This document shows positions 1-15,066 of a stretch of DNA of 64,000 nt, piece by piece. Source of the DNA: an uncultured Pelagibacteraceae bacterium. Its GTDB lineage: Bacteria > Pseudomonadota > Alphaproteobacteria > Pelagibacterales > Pelagibacteraceae. Below the pieces are notes generated by a model. It saw only the letters and a program-made list of their open reading frames with translations, was not told the origin of the DNA and searched no databases. Position numbers and translations under genes: made by a program. Within the stretch, counting starts at the first letter, position 1; the number at the start of each line of letters is the position of its first letter. Location of the stretch: assembly GCA_902537055.1 (NCBI GenBank), contig CACAZW010000003.1:1-64000 (forward strand), given 5' to 3'.

Positions 1-980
1 ATAGAAAATTTCAGAGAAAAAAGTTCATTAAATGAGATTGCAATTTTAGTTAGAGCAATTTTTCAAACAAGAGAATTTGAAGAAAGATTTTTAAAAGTTG
101 GCATCCCATATAGAATTATTGGCGGTATAAAATTTTATGAAAGATCAGAAATAAAAGATTGTGTGGCATATTTAAAATGCATTCATCAACCAATGGATGA
201 TTTATCATTTGAAAGAATAATAAATGTTCCAAAAAGATCAATAGGTGATACGACAATAAAATCAATTAATGAATTTGCAAAAAAAAATAAATGTTCATTA
301 GAAAAAGCCTCAAAAAAACTAATTGAATTAAACAAAATTAAACCAAAAACTAAAGTTGGATTAAATTCTCTATTAAATTTACTAGAAAAATGGAGATATG
401 AGACTAAAAAAAAAATAAATCATAACAAACTTTTGCAAATTGTTTTGGATGAGTCTGGATATAGTGAAATGCTAAAGAATAAGAAAGATTTAGAGAACGA
501 AAACAGATTAGAAAATATTAAAGAACTTTTAAATGCAATGAAAGAGTTTGATACATTAGAAAGTTTTTTAGAACATGTTGCACTTGCAACTTCATTAGAT
601 CAAAATTGGGAGAGCGAAAAGGTTAATTTGATGACATTGCATGCTTCAAAAGGTTTAGAATTTAATATTGTATATTTGCCTGGTTGGGAAGAAGGTTTAT
701 TTCCACATCAAAAAAGCATTGAGGAAAAAGGAGAAAAAGGTCTTGAAGAGGAAAGACGACTTGCATACGTTGGTATAACTAGAGCAAAAAAAATTGCTAA
801 AATTTCTTTTTCGATGAATAGATTTTACCAGGGTGATTGGGTAGATAGTATTGCTTCAAGATTTGTTGATGAACTTCCAGATGAATTTATAAAAAAAAAT
901 AATTCTTATGTCGAAGATAATCCAAACGATTTTGAGTTTAATCAGGATATTGAATTTGAAAATGAGATTAGAAGTCCAGG

Positions 981-4697
<3,717 letters not shown>

Positions 4698-5540
4698 TTA
4701 GTTAAAAAGTTTTCTGAACTTTTTTAACAGAGTCTCTTTTTTATCTTGGGACGAATTAATTGCATAATTTTTTTTATAATTTTTATTAAGGATTTTATAA
4801 GTTGACTCATACCATTCGCTAGATTGGTAATTGTAACCTAATAAATTAGCATATTTTTCTGCCTCATCTATAATTCCAATCTTATAATGTAATTCTACTA
4901 GTCTGTGTAAGGCTTCTTCTACATAAATTGTGGTATCATAATTATTTATAACTTTTTTATATCTATTTATTGCTGGTATCCATTTTTCTCTTTGTACATA
5001 ATAACTTGCAAGATACATCTCTTTGGATGCCATTATTTCTAATATTAATTCTAGTTTAAATTTTGAATCAGATGCATAATCAGTATTTGGGTAATCATTT
5101 ATCAGTAGTTCAAAATATTTTTTTGACAGTAAAATTTCTTTCATGTCTTTTTTTTCATCAATAATTTGATCATAGTGACATAACGCTAATAGATAATACG
5201 CGTAATCAGATTGTGGATGATTTTTATATTTTACGAGAAAACGCTCTAAATCTCTAATTGCATTACTATAGTAACCTTGCTTAAAGTAACCATAAGCAGA
5301 CATTAGTACTGCTCTAGGGGCCCATATCGATTGTGGATACAGAAGTTCTGCTTCACCAAATTTTTTTCCAGCATATATAACATCCCCTCTTTCGAATTCT
5401 TCCATAGCCTCATTATAAACTTCGATCATTTGAGTTTCTAAACTTTTTTCTTCTAAAATCGTTACACTTTCCTCTTTTTTAGAACAAGACAAAGTAAATA
5501 AGATTATTAGTAATAATTTTAAGTTGAAAATTATTTTCAT
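4698..5540 (-). CDS. bamD: Outer membrane assembly lipoprotein BamD
   Basis: Lipoprotein signal (LFTLSCSKKE) and TPR repeats (YNEAMEEFERGDVIYAGKKFGEAELLYPQS); located next to lpxC. Confidence 0.88.
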   Translation of the reverse strand: MKIIFNLKLLLIILFTLSCSKKEESVTILEEKSLETQMIEVYNEAMEEFERGDVIYAGKKFGEAELLYPQSIWAPRAVLMSAYGYFKQGYYSNAIRDLERFLVKYKNHPQSDYAYYLLALCHYDQIIDEKKDMKEILLSKKYFELLINDYPNTDYASDSKFKLELILEIMASKEMYLASYYVQREKWIPAINRYKKVINNYDTTIYVEEALHRLVELHYKIGIIDEAEKYANLLGYNYQSSEWYESTYKILNKNYKKNYAINSSQDKKETLLKKFRKLFN

Positions 5541-5578
5541 TTTATAATTTTAACAGATAAATAGAAAAATTCTAACCT

Positions 5579-6499
5579 TTAAGCTATTGATTTAAGCTTT
5601 AGGTAGTTGGCAAAGTTATGAGGTAATTGTTTACCTTTAATCTCTATAAGTGAATAATTACTTTTATTTTCAAATATATTCTTTAGTAGTTGATTTGTAA
5701 GACGATGTCCTCCTTGTGAACACTTTAAAGATCCAATAATTTTATATCCAGATAAATAAAGATCTCCCATACAATCAAGTATTTTGTGATTTACAAATTC
5801 CAATTTATTTCTTAGTCCTGCTTCATTTAAAATTTTTTCATCTTTAATTACAATTGCATTATCTAAACTTCCACCTTTACCGAGATTTAATTTTTTTAAT
5901 TTTGCTATATCTTCGAACAAACAAAATGTTCTTGAATTAAAAACATCTTCTAAATTATCCTCAAAAACATTAATTTTTTTTCTTTGATTCCCAATAACAT
6001 TATTAGAATATTGTATTCCGAAATCTATGTCGCTTGAAACATTTGACTTATCTATAATTATAAATTTTTCTTTTTCTTTAACAATAATCTCCCTATTGAT
6101 TTTGATTATTTTAATTGGATGATCGCTGTTTTTAAGACCAATGCTTGAAAAACTTTCTATAAAGTGTTTAGCTGATCCATCTAAAATAGGTACTTCTTGA
6201 GAGTCAATTTCTACTATAGCGTTGTCTACACCAAAACCATAAAATGCTCCCATAAGATGCTCAATAGTTGAGACTTTAACTCCGTATTCGTTTGAAATTG
6301 TTGTACACAGAGTTGTATCAGTTACATTGTTATATAATGGGTATATTAAATTATTTTTTTTTATATCTACTCTTTTAAAAATTATTCCTTCATTTGGTAA
6401 TCCAGGTATTATGCGCATATTAACTTTTTCTCCAGAATGAATTCCAATTCCTGAAAAAGATAATTCACCTGCTAATGTTTTTTGTGTTAACAAAGACAT
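5579..6499 (-). CDS. lpxC: UDP-3-O-acyl-N-acetylglucosamine deacetylase LpxC
   Basis: SLLTQKTLAGELSFSGIGIHSGEKV, STIEHLMGAFYGFGVDNA, LDGSA, NHKILDCMGDLYLSGY. ORF opens at 6520; internal ATG at 6499 is the likelier start. Confidence 0.96.
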   Translation of the reverse strand: MSLLTQKTLAGELSFSGIGIHSGEKVNMRIIPGLPNEGIIFKRVDIKKNNLIYPLYNNVTDTTLCTTISNEYGVKVSTIEHLMGAFYGFGVDNAIVEIDSQEVPILDGSAKHFIESFSSIGLKNSDHPIKIIKINREIIVKEKEKFIIIDKSNVSSDIDFGIQYSNNVIGNQRKKINVFEDNLEDVFNSRTFCLFEDIAKLKKLNLGKGGSLDNAIVIKDEKILNEAGLRNKLEFVNHKILDCMGDLYLSGYKIIGSLKCSQGGHRLTNQLLKNIFENKSNYSLIEIKGKQLPHNFANYLKLKSIA

Positions 6500-6561
6500 A
6501 TTGAATTTATATAAAAACAATGGTTTTTTAAGTACTCAAGAAATATTTCAAGAAAATACCA

Positions 6562-7728
6562 TTATTTATCAAAAAAATTGAAAAATTTTTCAAAAAGTCC
6601 TTGTTTTTTATTGTTTATTTCTGGTAATTCAAAATTACTTACATAATTTTCAAGACTAGAATTGCAAATTTGAACATCTGTTTCAGAATAATAATTAATT
6701 GATTTGAAGCCGAATCTATCATTCAGATAAAATGAATTACTGTTAAATAATCTAGATCCCTCGCCAATTAAAAATAATTCAGTGTCTTCCAAAATATGTT
6801 CTCGATTGTTAATTTTTGATTTTTTAAAGATCAGATCTATGATTTCTTGAACTCTATGTAAAATAACTTTTTTTAATAAATCTATTGAAATATTCTTTTT
6901 TATAATATCTTGAAATAAAGTAGAATTTTCTGATTTTTTATTATCATATGAAAACTCAGTTTCCGTTTTATTAAAAAATTTTTTCAATTTTTCTGCATCT
7001 TCTTCAGGAATTTTAAAAATTTTTGAAATATCCTTTGTTATATGAGAGCTTCCAATTGGAATAGATTCTATAAATTTTAATTTTGTATTTTCAAAAAAAA
7101 TTAAAGAAGATCTTCTAAATCCAATATCTAAAAAAGAAGCTTTATCTTTATTTAATTTTTTTACGTATGATTGAGATTTCACATAAGATGAGCAAAAAAT
7201 ATTAACAATACCCAAGTTAATTTTTATAAAATTTTCTCTTATTTCGTTTATTAGTTCATTTGGAAAGCATATTAATTTAAAGTCAACTTTTAAATTATTG
7301 GCTGTTGTTTCATCACTCAGAATTTCCTTAAATTTTTTTTTATGATCTACTAAACATTTGTCCATAATAATCTGAGATATATAATATTTACTATAATGAG
7401 AACTAATTATTTGTTTTAAATCCAGTAAGAGAGTTTCATATAATTTATTTATTTTTTCTTTTTTCTCTAAATTTTTTGTTAATGATACATTTATGATAAA
7501 TACTTTAGCTGTGTCTAATGTTAGTATAATATCTTCAATATGATGAGAAAACTTCTTTTCAGCATTTTTTATAATTTTATTAACTTCTTCAAAATGGTTT
7601 TCAAAGTTACCATCAATATTTACATTTTTAGAGTCTGAAAACTTTTCGTTAAAATTTAAATCAAAAACGGAAAACCGGATTTTGGAGTTTCCAAAATCTA
7701 TTATATTAAAAAAATTTATTTTATTCAT
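6562..7728 (-). CDS. ftsA: Cell division protein FtsA
   Basis: Actin-like FtsA pattern (DFGNSKIRFSVFD, ASFLDIGFRRSSLIFFEN, LIGEGSRL) and position after ftsQ in the dcw cluster. Confidence 0.85.
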   Translation of the reverse strand: MNKINFFNIIDFGNSKIRFSVFDLNFNEKFSDSKNVNIDGNFENHFEEVNKIIKNAEKKFSHHIEDIILTLDTAKVFIINVSLTKNLEKKEKINKLYETLLLDLKQIISSHYSKYYISQIIMDKCLVDHKKKFKEILSDETTANNLKVDFKLICFPNELINEIRENFIKINLGIVNIFCSSYVKSQSYVKKLNKDKASFLDIGFRRSSLIFFENTKLKFIESIPIGSSHITKDISKIFKIPEEDAEKLKKFFNKTETEFSYDNKKSENSTLFQDIIKKNISIDLLKKVILHRVQEIIDLIFKKSKINNREHILEDTELFLIGEGSRLFNSNSFYLNDRFGFKSINYYSETDVQICNSSLENYVSNFELPEINNKKQGLFEKFFNFFDK

Positions 7729-8410
7729 TTCTTAAAATTAGTCTATTTTGAATTCTTAAATCAATGGTTGTTTTTGGAACTATTTTGTTGTCTGATTTAA
7801 ATTTTTTAAACAGATCTAATGCTTCAGATATGTTTTTGCTAGGCAACTGAATTACAACTTTATTTTCAAAGTACAAATCCCATCTTTTATTTTTATGAAA
7901 ATAATATTTATTTATTTTTTTAAAATCAATATTATGCTTAATAATTTCTTTTTTTAGAAAAATGAAATCAGCTGGATCAAATTTTCCAAAAATAGTTGGT
8001 AATTTTTTTTCAACTGCTATATTTTTTGTTGATATAAAATTTCCATTTAATCCCACAAAATATTTTTTTTGATCTAAGTAAGTTGTTGCAATTAAATTAG
8101 TCGTTTTGGTTTTTATATTAATTGTAGAAGGATATTTTTTTTTAATATAAACGCTCTCAATAAATTTAAGGTTATTTAATTTTTCTAAGATTAATTTTTT
8201 ATCTACAAAGAAAATATTTTTACCTAATAAAAAATTTGTGTTTGATAATATAATATCTTTAATTTCTTTACTGGTATTATCAATTTTTATTTCAGTAATC
8301 TTAAAAACACTTTCAAAATTATTAGTGAAATTATTGTTTAAAATTGTAGATAAAAATACAAATGAAATAAAATAAAAATATATTTTTTTTTTATTTATTA
8401 ATTGAAGCAT
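7721..8410 (-). CDS. ftsQ: Cell division protein FtsQ
   Basis: N-terminal TM helix and POTRA-like region (FFVDKKLILEKLNNLKFIESVYIKKKYPSTINI); located between ddl and ftsA. Confidence 0.85.
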   Translation of the reverse strand: MLQLINKKKIYFYFISFVFLSTILNNNFTNNFESVFKITEIKIDNTSKEIKDIILSNTNFLLGKNIFFVDKKLILEKLNNLKFIESVYIKKKYPSTINIKTKTTNLIATTYLDQKKYFVGLNGNFISTKNIAVEKKLPTIFGKFDPADFIFLKKEIIKHNIDFKKINKYYFHKNKRWDLYFENKVVIQLPSKNISEALDLFKKFKSDNKIVPKTTIDLRIQNRLILRNE

Positions 8411-9311
8411 CTTCCAAAATTTTTTTTATCAAATTTTTGAAAGTAATGTTATTAAATTTTGCTATCTCTGGCACTAATGAGAGCGAAGTCATTCCTGGTT
8501 GTGTATTAGTTTCAAGTAAATAAAAAGAATTTTTATAATACCTGAAATCTGAACGCGTTACTCCTCTACAATTTAGAATTTTATGTGCTTTTAAAGCAAT
8601 TTTTGTTACTTGTTGATATTTATTTTTTGACATTTCTACTGGAATTATATGTTCAGTTCTAGCTTTGGGGTTATATTTGGCTTCATAATCATAAAATTTT
8701 CTAGTTGGCCTAAGCTCAATTGCTCCTAATACTTTGCCACCTAAAATTGCAACTTGTATTTCTCTACCAGGTATATATCTTTCCAGTAGAACTTCCCCAT
8801 ATTCAATTAATTTTTTAAGTATTTTCAAAACATTATTTTTATTACATATGTAAACATTTACGCTAGAACCCTCATTTAGAGGTTTTACTACCAAAGGAAA
8901 ACCAATTTTTTTTTTTAAACTATTTATCAATTTAAATTTGTTTTTGTTATTTCTGTATGAGAATTTGACATACTTTGGTGTTAAAATTTTATTTTTTATA
9001 AAGATTTTTTTTGATAACTCCTTATCTATTGCTAAAGAAGATGATAAAACTCCTGAATGGGTATATTTTACTTTTTCAGATTCTAAAATTGCTTGAATAT
9101 AGCCATCTTCTCCATATCTACCATGCAATAAATTTAATACTATATTTGGATTAAAGTTTCTTAAAACTTGAACAAATTTACCATCAGGATTTACTACCTT
9201 AATTTTATATTTTCTATCTTTATTTAATTCTGAGTAAACACTTTTTGCAGTTTGTAAACTAACTTCTTTTTCTTTTGAATATCCACCCGCCAAAATTAGA
9301 ATTTTTTTCAT
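8391..9311 (-). CDS. ddl: D-alanine--D-alanine ligase
   Basis: ATP-grasp ligase: ILAGGYSKEKEVSLQTAKSV, VLNLLHGRYGEDG, FYLLETNTQPGMTSLSLVPEIA. Confidence 0.95.
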   Translation of the reverse strand: MKKILILAGGYSKEKEVSLQTAKSVYSELNKDRKYKIKVVNPDGKFVQVLRNFNPNIVLNLLHGRYGEDGYIQAILESEKVKYTHSGVLSSSLAIDKELSKKIFIKNKILTPKYVKFSYRNNKNKFKLINSLKKKIGFPLVVKPLNEGSSVNVYICNKNNVLKILKKLIEYGEVLLERYIPGREIQVAILGGKVLGAIELRPTRKFYDYEAKYNPKARTEHIIPVEMSKNKYQQVTKIALKAHKILNCRGVTRSDFRYYKNSFYLLETNTQPGMTSLSLVPEIAKFNNITFKNLIKKILEDASINK

Positions 9312-10219
9312 TATTCTATAATTTTAATTTCTAAATTAATATTAATCCCAGTTTTATCTTTAACATTTTTTTTTACAAAATTTATTAAAGAGTTCATTTC
9401 TTCAAATGATGCGTTTTTTTTATTAATAAAAAAATTTGAGTGTTTTTTTGATATACTAGCATCTCCAAAATTTATATTTTCTGGAACTGATTCTTTTATT
9501 AGTTCCCAAGCTTTTTTTGTTGTTTGATCGATTGGGTTTTTAAAAGTACTACCCCCAGTCTTAATTTTTGAGGGTTGAGAATTATTTTTTTTTATCGCCA
9601 ATTCTTCCATCAAATTTTTTATTTTATTTTTACTTAATAAATCACCTTTAAAAGTAGCACTTAAAAAAATTAAATTTTCGTTTAATTCCATTTTTCTATA
9701 TTGAAATTTAATTTTGTTAGATGGGATAACTTTTATATTTCCCTTTGTATCAATACATTGCAAAGAGATTAATTTATCTTTAAATTCTGTCCCAAAACAT
9801 CCAGAATTCATTTGAAGACCTCCTCCAACCGAACCAGGAATACAGTACATAAATTCAAATCCACTTATTCCATTCTCTAGTGCAAATTCTGAAAGTTTTT
9901 TTTGTGGGCAAGCTGAGCCTGCTATTATTGTGTCTGGTTTTAATTTTGATAGTGTACTAAAATTGTTGCTAAGTTTGATTATTACTCCTTCATAAGTATT
10001 ATCTTTAAATAACACATTTGAACCCATTCCTAATATAAACATTTTTCCTCTACTATTATACAGTTTTAGGAATTCTTTTAATTCTATTAGATTTTTTGGT
10101 TTAAAAAAGATTTTTGATTTACCTCCTATATTAAACCAATTGAATTTTTTGATATCAGTATTAAAAAACAAATCTGCATTATATTTATTTTTAAAATCTA
10201 CAATATCTTTTAATTCCAT
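9311..10219 (-). CDS. murB: UDP-N-acetylenolpyruvoylglucosamine reductase
   Basis: NWFNIGGKSKIFFKP, LGMGSNVLFKD, GFEFMYCIPGSVGGGLQMNSGCFG, SQPSKIKTGGSTFKNP. Confidence 0.96.
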   Translation of the reverse strand: MELKDIVDFKNKYNADLFFNTDIKKFNWFNIGGKSKIFFKPKNLIELKEFLKLYNSRGKMFILGMGSNVLFKDNTYEGVIIKLSNNFSTLSKLKPDTIIAGSACPQKKLSEFALENGISGFEFMYCIPGSVGGGLQMNSGCFGTEFKDKLISLQCIDTKGNIKVIPSNKIKFQYRKMELNENLIFLSATFKGDLLSKNKIKNLMEELAIKKNNSQPSKIKTGGSTFKNPIDQTTKKAWELIKESVPENINFGDASISKKHSNFFINKKNASFEEMNSLINFVKKNVKDKTGININLEIKIIE

Positions 10220-10220
10220 A

Positions 10221-11603
10221 TCAATTAAGATTTCTTACCCAGTTTGTTATAGATCCTGCACCCATAGCAATAAAAATTTTATTTCCAAAGGCAATGTTTT
10301 TAGTAATTTTTTTTAAATCTATTTCATTTTTAAGCATTATCAAATTAACTTTAGAATTTTTTGCAATTAATTTTGCAAATGAAGTATATGAGAATCCTAA
10401 CTTTATAGTTTCGCTAGCTTTATAAATTGGACAAAGTAAAACTGTGTTTGCATTTTTAAAACATTTAGAAAATTCAATTTTTAAATTTTTTACTCTTGAA
10501 ATTCTATGCGGTTGAAAAATACAAACTATTTCTTCTTTATCATATACTTTACTGACACCATCTAACACCGATGAAATTTCAGTTGGATGATGAGCGTAGT
10601 CGTCGAAAAATGGCACTTTATTAATTTCAAATAAGAAATTAAATCTTCTCTGGACTCCATTAAAGTTTTTGAGACCTAATTTAATTATTTTATCTGATAC
10701 ACCAATCGAAAAAGCTACTGCCAATGCAGATGTTGCATTTTTTATATTATGCAAACCTAATAAAGGTATTGAAATATTTTTTATAATTTTTGTTTTGCCT
10801 GGTATTTTTATTTTAATATTAAATTTTGAATAATCTTTATTCTGAATTATATTGAAAATATGAAAATTTGATTTCTTATTTAAACCAAATGTATAGTAAT
10901 TGTTATTTTTAATTTTTGGTAAAATATTTTTTACATTTTTATCATCTAAACACAGGAAAGCCTTTCCGAAAGAAGGTGTTTTGTCAATAAATTCTATGAA
11001 TTTATTTTTTAAATTTTTCATAGTTGTGTAATAATCCAAGTGTTCATTATCAATGTTGGTTATTATTGAATAATTAAAAGGTATTTGAAGAAAACTTCCA
11101 TCCGACTCATCTGACTCAACTAAACTCCAGTCGCTTTTTCCTAATTTTGCCGAACTTCCTATTGAATTCAAAACACCTCCGTTAATTATTGTGGGATCTA
11201 ATTTTGCATAATTCATAATGTTTGACAAAATTGATGTTGTTGTTGTTTTGCCATGTGATCCTGTCACAACAATATTTTTCATTAAAGAAACTATATGACC
11301 TAATAGTTCTCCTCTTTTATATATCGGTAAGTTTAATTTTTTAGCATGTCTATATTCTGGATTTGATTTTTTTATAGCTGACGAAATTACTAATACTGTG
11401 CAATTTTTTATATTTTGCTTATTATGATTTAAATAAATTGGAATTTTTCTTTTTCTTAGTAAATTAAGATTTTTATTATCCGATTTGTCACTTCCTTGTA
11501 TTTTAAAGCCTAAACTATCCATTATTAATGCTAAACCACTCATACCAATACCACCAATTCCAACAAAATGAATTAGTTCAGTTTTTCCGATATTAATTTT
11601 CAT
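10221..11603 (-). CDS. murC: UDP-N-acetylmuramate--L-alanine ligase
   Basis: IHFVGIGGIGMSGLA, VTGSHGKTTTTS, DDYAHHPTEI. Confidence 0.97.
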   Translation of the reverse strand: MKINIGKTELIHFVGIGGIGMSGLALIMDSLGFKIQGSDKSDNKNLNLLRKRKIPIYLNHNKQNIKNCTVLVISSAIKKSNPEYRHAKKLNLPIYKRGELLGHIVSLMKNIVVTGSHGKTTTTSILSNIMNYAKLDPTIINGGVLNSIGSSAKLGKSDWSLVESDESDGSFLQIPFNYSIITNIDNEHLDYYTTMKNLKNKFIEFIDKTPSFGKAFLCLDDKNVKNILPKIKNNNYYTFGLNKKSNFHIFNIIQNKDYSKFNIKIKIPGKTKIIKNISIPLLGLHNIKNATSALAVAFSIGVSDKIIKLGLKNFNGVQRRFNFLFEINKVPFFDDYAHHPTEISSVLDGVSKVYDKEEIVCIFQPHRISRVKNLKIEFSKCFKNANTVLLCPIYKASETIKLGFSYTSFAKLIAKNSKVNLIMLKNEIDLKKITKNIAFGNKIFIAMGAGSITNWVRNLN

Positions 11604-12669
11604 CTATAATTTCAATAATCTTATAATTTATATTATTCCAAGTATTTTTTTTAGTAATTTCCGCAAGATTTTTAAATTTTTCGTTGTAATTTTGATAATC
11701 ATTAAATATTTCAAATATCATTTTTGAAAATTTTTTAAATTCAAATTCCTTTTGATTTATTAACCAACAACAATTTTTTTTATAGTAAAATTCTGAATTA
11801 TAGAATTGGTGATTGTCTCTTGCAGACGGGAGAGGTATTGATATAAACGGTATATTTAAGAATGAAAGTTCGCTTAATGTACTTGCACCACCTCTAGTTA
11901 TTGCTAGATCTATACCATTGTATAGTTCATGACTATCATTTGTAAATTCAATAAATTTGTAGTTTATATTTAATTTGTCATATTTATTTTTTATTGAAGA
12001 TAAATTATTGTTATTTGATATTTGTTGTACAACTTCGAAATTTCGTTTTTTTGAAATTTCGATAATGAATTCAGTAATATTTTCGTCAAAAAACGATGCA
12101 CCCTGACTGCCACCTATGATAAGAATTTTTTTTATTTCCTTTTTTATATTAATTATATTTTTTTCTAAGTTATATATTTCTTTTTTTAAAATAGGTTTGA
12201 CTATAACTTTTTTAGAATTGTATTTTATTGGGAAGTTTCTTAAATTTTCATCGTAACAAATTATTTTTGTTGAAAATTTCAAAGCAAAGCGGTTAGATCT
12301 ACCTAAAACACTATTAGGCTCAAACAAAAAAACTTTTTTTTGTAATATAAATGCAGCTAAGCAAAATGGAAATGTCATGTACCCACCAGTACTAATCACA
12401 ATATTTGTCTTATTATTTTTTAAAAATCTAATAGATTGAAAAATGTTTAGAAAATATTTAAAAATATTTATTGGAAGTAAATAAGGTTTTAAAAATAAAT
12501 TAGGTACATCTATTAGTTCATATTTAAATTTTTCAGTATTTATATATTTACTTCCTCTCAAATCAGTCACCATTTTTACAGAAAATTTGTTTTTCAAATG
12601 TTCAAACAAAGAGGTAGATGGTACTACGTGGCCACCAGAACCACCTGTTACTATAAGTATATTTTTCAT
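11593..12669 (-). CDS. murG: MurG glycosyltransferase
   Basis: ILIVTGGSGGHVVPS, LIIGGSQGASFFDE, ITRGGASTLSELSFLNIPFISIPLPSARDNHQ. Confidence 0.96.
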   Translation of the reverse strand: MKNILIVTGGSGGHVVPSTSLFEHLKNKFSVKMVTDLRGSKYINTEKFKYELIDVPNLFLKPYLLPINIFKYFLNIFQSIRFLKNNKTNIVISTGGYMTFPFCLAAFILQKKVFLFEPNSVLGRSNRFALKFSTKIICYDENLRNFPIKYNSKKVIVKPILKKEIYNLEKNIINIKKEIKKILIIGGSQGASFFDENITEFIIEISKKRNFEVVQQISNNNNLSSIKNKYDKLNINYKFIEFTNDSHELYNGIDLAITRGGASTLSELSFLNIPFISIPLPSARDNHQFYNSEFYYKKNCCWLINQKEFEFKKFSKMIFEIFNDYQNYNEKFKNLAEITKKNTWNNINYKIIEIIDEN

Positions 12670-12670
12670 A

Positions 12671-13780
12671 CTAATTTAATTTTCTCTTCGTCAAATTTAA
12701 TATTATTCCAGTTAAAATTGATGTTCCAACTATTGAGGAACCACCATAACTAATAAATGGCATAGTCATGCCTGTAGTAGGAAGCATTCTTATATTTACA
12801 CCAATATGAATAAAAGATTGTAATAGTATTATTGAAATACTTCCAACTAATATAAGTTTAAAATTATTATTTTTTGTAAAATTTATTTTTTTTAAAACTC
12901 TATAAGATAAGACTAAATAAAGTAATATTATACCTAATAATATAATCACTCCAAATTCTTCTGCAATTACAGAAATTATATAATCTGTATGTGCCTCTGG
13001 TATTCTTGAGTTTAAGGTTCCTTCACCTATTCCTTTTCCAAAAAAACTTCCGCTGGATATTGCATCGCTTGCTTTATCAGCCTGGTAATTATTGCCGCTA
13101 GAATTGTCTAAAAATGACATTAATCTTATTCTTATGTATTCAAATTTTGGTACCAAAAAGACTAAAAATAGAGTTAATGAACTCACAGCTAATAATGAGA
13201 TTGCAAAAAGTAATAAATTTATTCCTGAGACAAAAATAATAGCAAGCCAAACAGAAATTATTAATAATGTTTGTCCTAAGTCTGGTTGAGATAGAAGTAA
13301 AATTATAATTGGCACTAAAATGACTGAACTCAAGAGATATTTTATATAAAGGTTTTTTTTTTCTAATGAAATTATTAGTGAAATAACAATAACAAAAAAT
13401 GGCTTTAAAGTTTCAATAGGTTGAAACCTAGGTAATGAGCCAATATCTAACCATCTCTTTGACCCTTTGACCTCCACTCCTATTAAGGGAACTAAGAATA
13501 AACTTATAAATGTGATAACAAATAATACGACTGATAACCTAATTAAAATTTTTTGATCTAGTAGAGATAAAAATAAAATTAAAAATATTCCTATTAAAAC
13601 AAAAATTAAATGTTTTAAAAAAAAATAGTAAGAATTTGTGTTTAATTTATCTGATGCAATTATTGAAGTTGAAACTAAAGAAAAGAACAATCCTAGTGAA
13701 AATAATAGACTTATTATCAAAAAAATTGTTTTATCTATATTTTTCCACCAATCGTAAAATGTATCAAAATATTTATTCAT
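12671..13780 (-). CDS. ftsW: FtsW (SEDS family)
   Basis: Multi-TM SEDS protein: GSKRWLDIGSLPRFQPIE, QPDLGQTLLI, IPEAHTDYIISVIAEEFG, MTMPFISYGGSS. Confidence 0.96.
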   Translation of the reverse strand: MNKYFDTFYDWWKNIDKTIFLIISLLFSLGLFFSLVSTSIIASDKLNTNSYYFFLKHLIFVLIGIFLILFLSLLDQKILIRLSVVLFVITFISLFLVPLIGVEVKGSKRWLDIGSLPRFQPIETLKPFFVIVISLIISLEKKNLYIKYLLSSVILVPIIILLLSQPDLGQTLLIISVWLAIIFVSGINLLLFAISLLAVSSLTLFLVFLVPKFEYIRIRLMSFLDNSSGNNYQADKASDAISSGSFFGKGIGEGTLNSRIPEAHTDYIISVIAEEFGVIILLGIILLYLVLSYRVLKKINFTKNNNFKLILVGSISIILLQSFIHIGVNIRMLPTTGMTMPFISYGGSSIVGTSILTGIILNLTKRKLN

Positions 13781-15066
13781 TCAATTGGTAAATATCTTTT
13801 AATTAACATATTGAATTGTCTACCTCTTTCTTCAAAATTTTTGTATTGATCAAATGATGCAGCCGATGGGCTAAATAAAACTGTAACTTTAGTTCTTATA
13901 TACTTAAGGTTTGGAATTAATTTGAGAGTATTTCTCAGATCTTTTGATAGGTTAACTTTAATTTTATTTTTAAATAGTTTGAGAAAAACTTGTCTATCTT
14001 TTCCATAAATATATGCTTCTAAATTTTTAAAATACTTTTTATTTAAATTAAATTTATCACCCTTTTTAAATAATCCTCCCAAGATCCATAAAATTTTTCC
14101 ATTAGATTCTAAAAATGGAACAGTAGAAGATAATGTTGTTGACTTAGAGTCGTTTATTATTTTTAAATACTTCGATTGATGGATCACTTCCTGCCTAAAT
14201 TTCAAAGGTTTAAATTTATTAATAGTTTTTATTACAGTTTTTAAATTAAGTTTCATATGTTTTGATAGCTCAAATAAAAAATTTAAATTTTGAAAATTTG
14301 TTGAATTTTTAAAATTATCATTACTTAATTTATTTTTTAAATATGCATACTTATTTTTACTTACATATATTATTTTAGATTTTATATTTTTAGTTCTTAA
14401 TAAGTCTTTCAATAAATTAGTATTTGATATTATTGCTACATCATTTTCGTTTTGTCTTATTACACATTTTAATTTTGATAATATGTAATTTTTCATTGTA
14501 TTATGCCTCTCTAAATGATCTGGAGAAATATTTATGATTATAGAAAATTTTGATTTGAAATATTTACTATAAGCCAGCTGATAAGAAGAAGCCTCAATAA
14601 CAAAGATAGTATTTCTGGTAACTCTTTTTTCCTCTAAAATAGGATTTCCAATATTTCCAGTCAACCTGGTGTCATAATGGTGGTTCTTTAAAATATCATA
14701 AAGCAACTTACTTGTAGTTGACTTTCCGTTCGTGCCAGTAATCGTGATTGTTAAAACTTCAGGGTTAAATCTATAAAAAATATCAAAATCAGTAATAACT
14801 TTTTTTTGGTTTTTTTTTAAATAATTTGATAACTGGCATTTATTTATATTAATACCGGGACTTATAACTATATAATCAAAATTATTATTTAATAATTTTG
14901 ATTTAGAAATAAAAAATTTTTTATATTTATTTTTAATTTTTTTCTTATCATCATCGAAAATAAAACACTTATTTTTCTTTTTTAAATATTTTAATGATGA
15001 AATACCAGATTTTCCAAAACCATATATTAAAAAATTTTTACTTAAAGTTTCATTATTTAATTTCAT
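13777..15066 (-). CDS. murD: UDP-N-acetylmuramoylalanine--D-glutamate ligase
   Basis: ITGTNGKSTTSKLL, NISPDHLERH, SPSAASFDQYKNFEERGRQF. Confidence 0.95.
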   Translation of the reverse strand: MKLNNETLSKNFLIYGFGKSGISSLKYLKKKNKCFIFDDDKKKIKNKYKKFFISKSKLLNNNFDYIVISPGININKCQLSNYLKKNQKKVITDFDIFYRFNPEVLTITITGTNGKSTTSKLLYDILKNHHYDTRLTGNIGNPILEEKRVTRNTIFVIEASSYQLAYSKYFKSKFSIIINISPDHLERHNTMKNYILSKLKCVIRQNENDVAIISNTNLLKDLLRTKNIKSKIIYVSKNKYAYLKNKLSNDNFKNSTNFQNLNFLFELSKHMKLNLKTVIKTINKFKPLKFRQEVIHQSKYLKIINDSKSTTLSSTVPFLESNGKILWILGGLFKKGDKFNLNKKYFKNLEAYIYGKDRQVFLKLFKNKIKVNLSKDLRNTLKLIPNLKYIRTKVTVLFSPSAASFDQYKNFEERGRQFNMLIKRYLPIE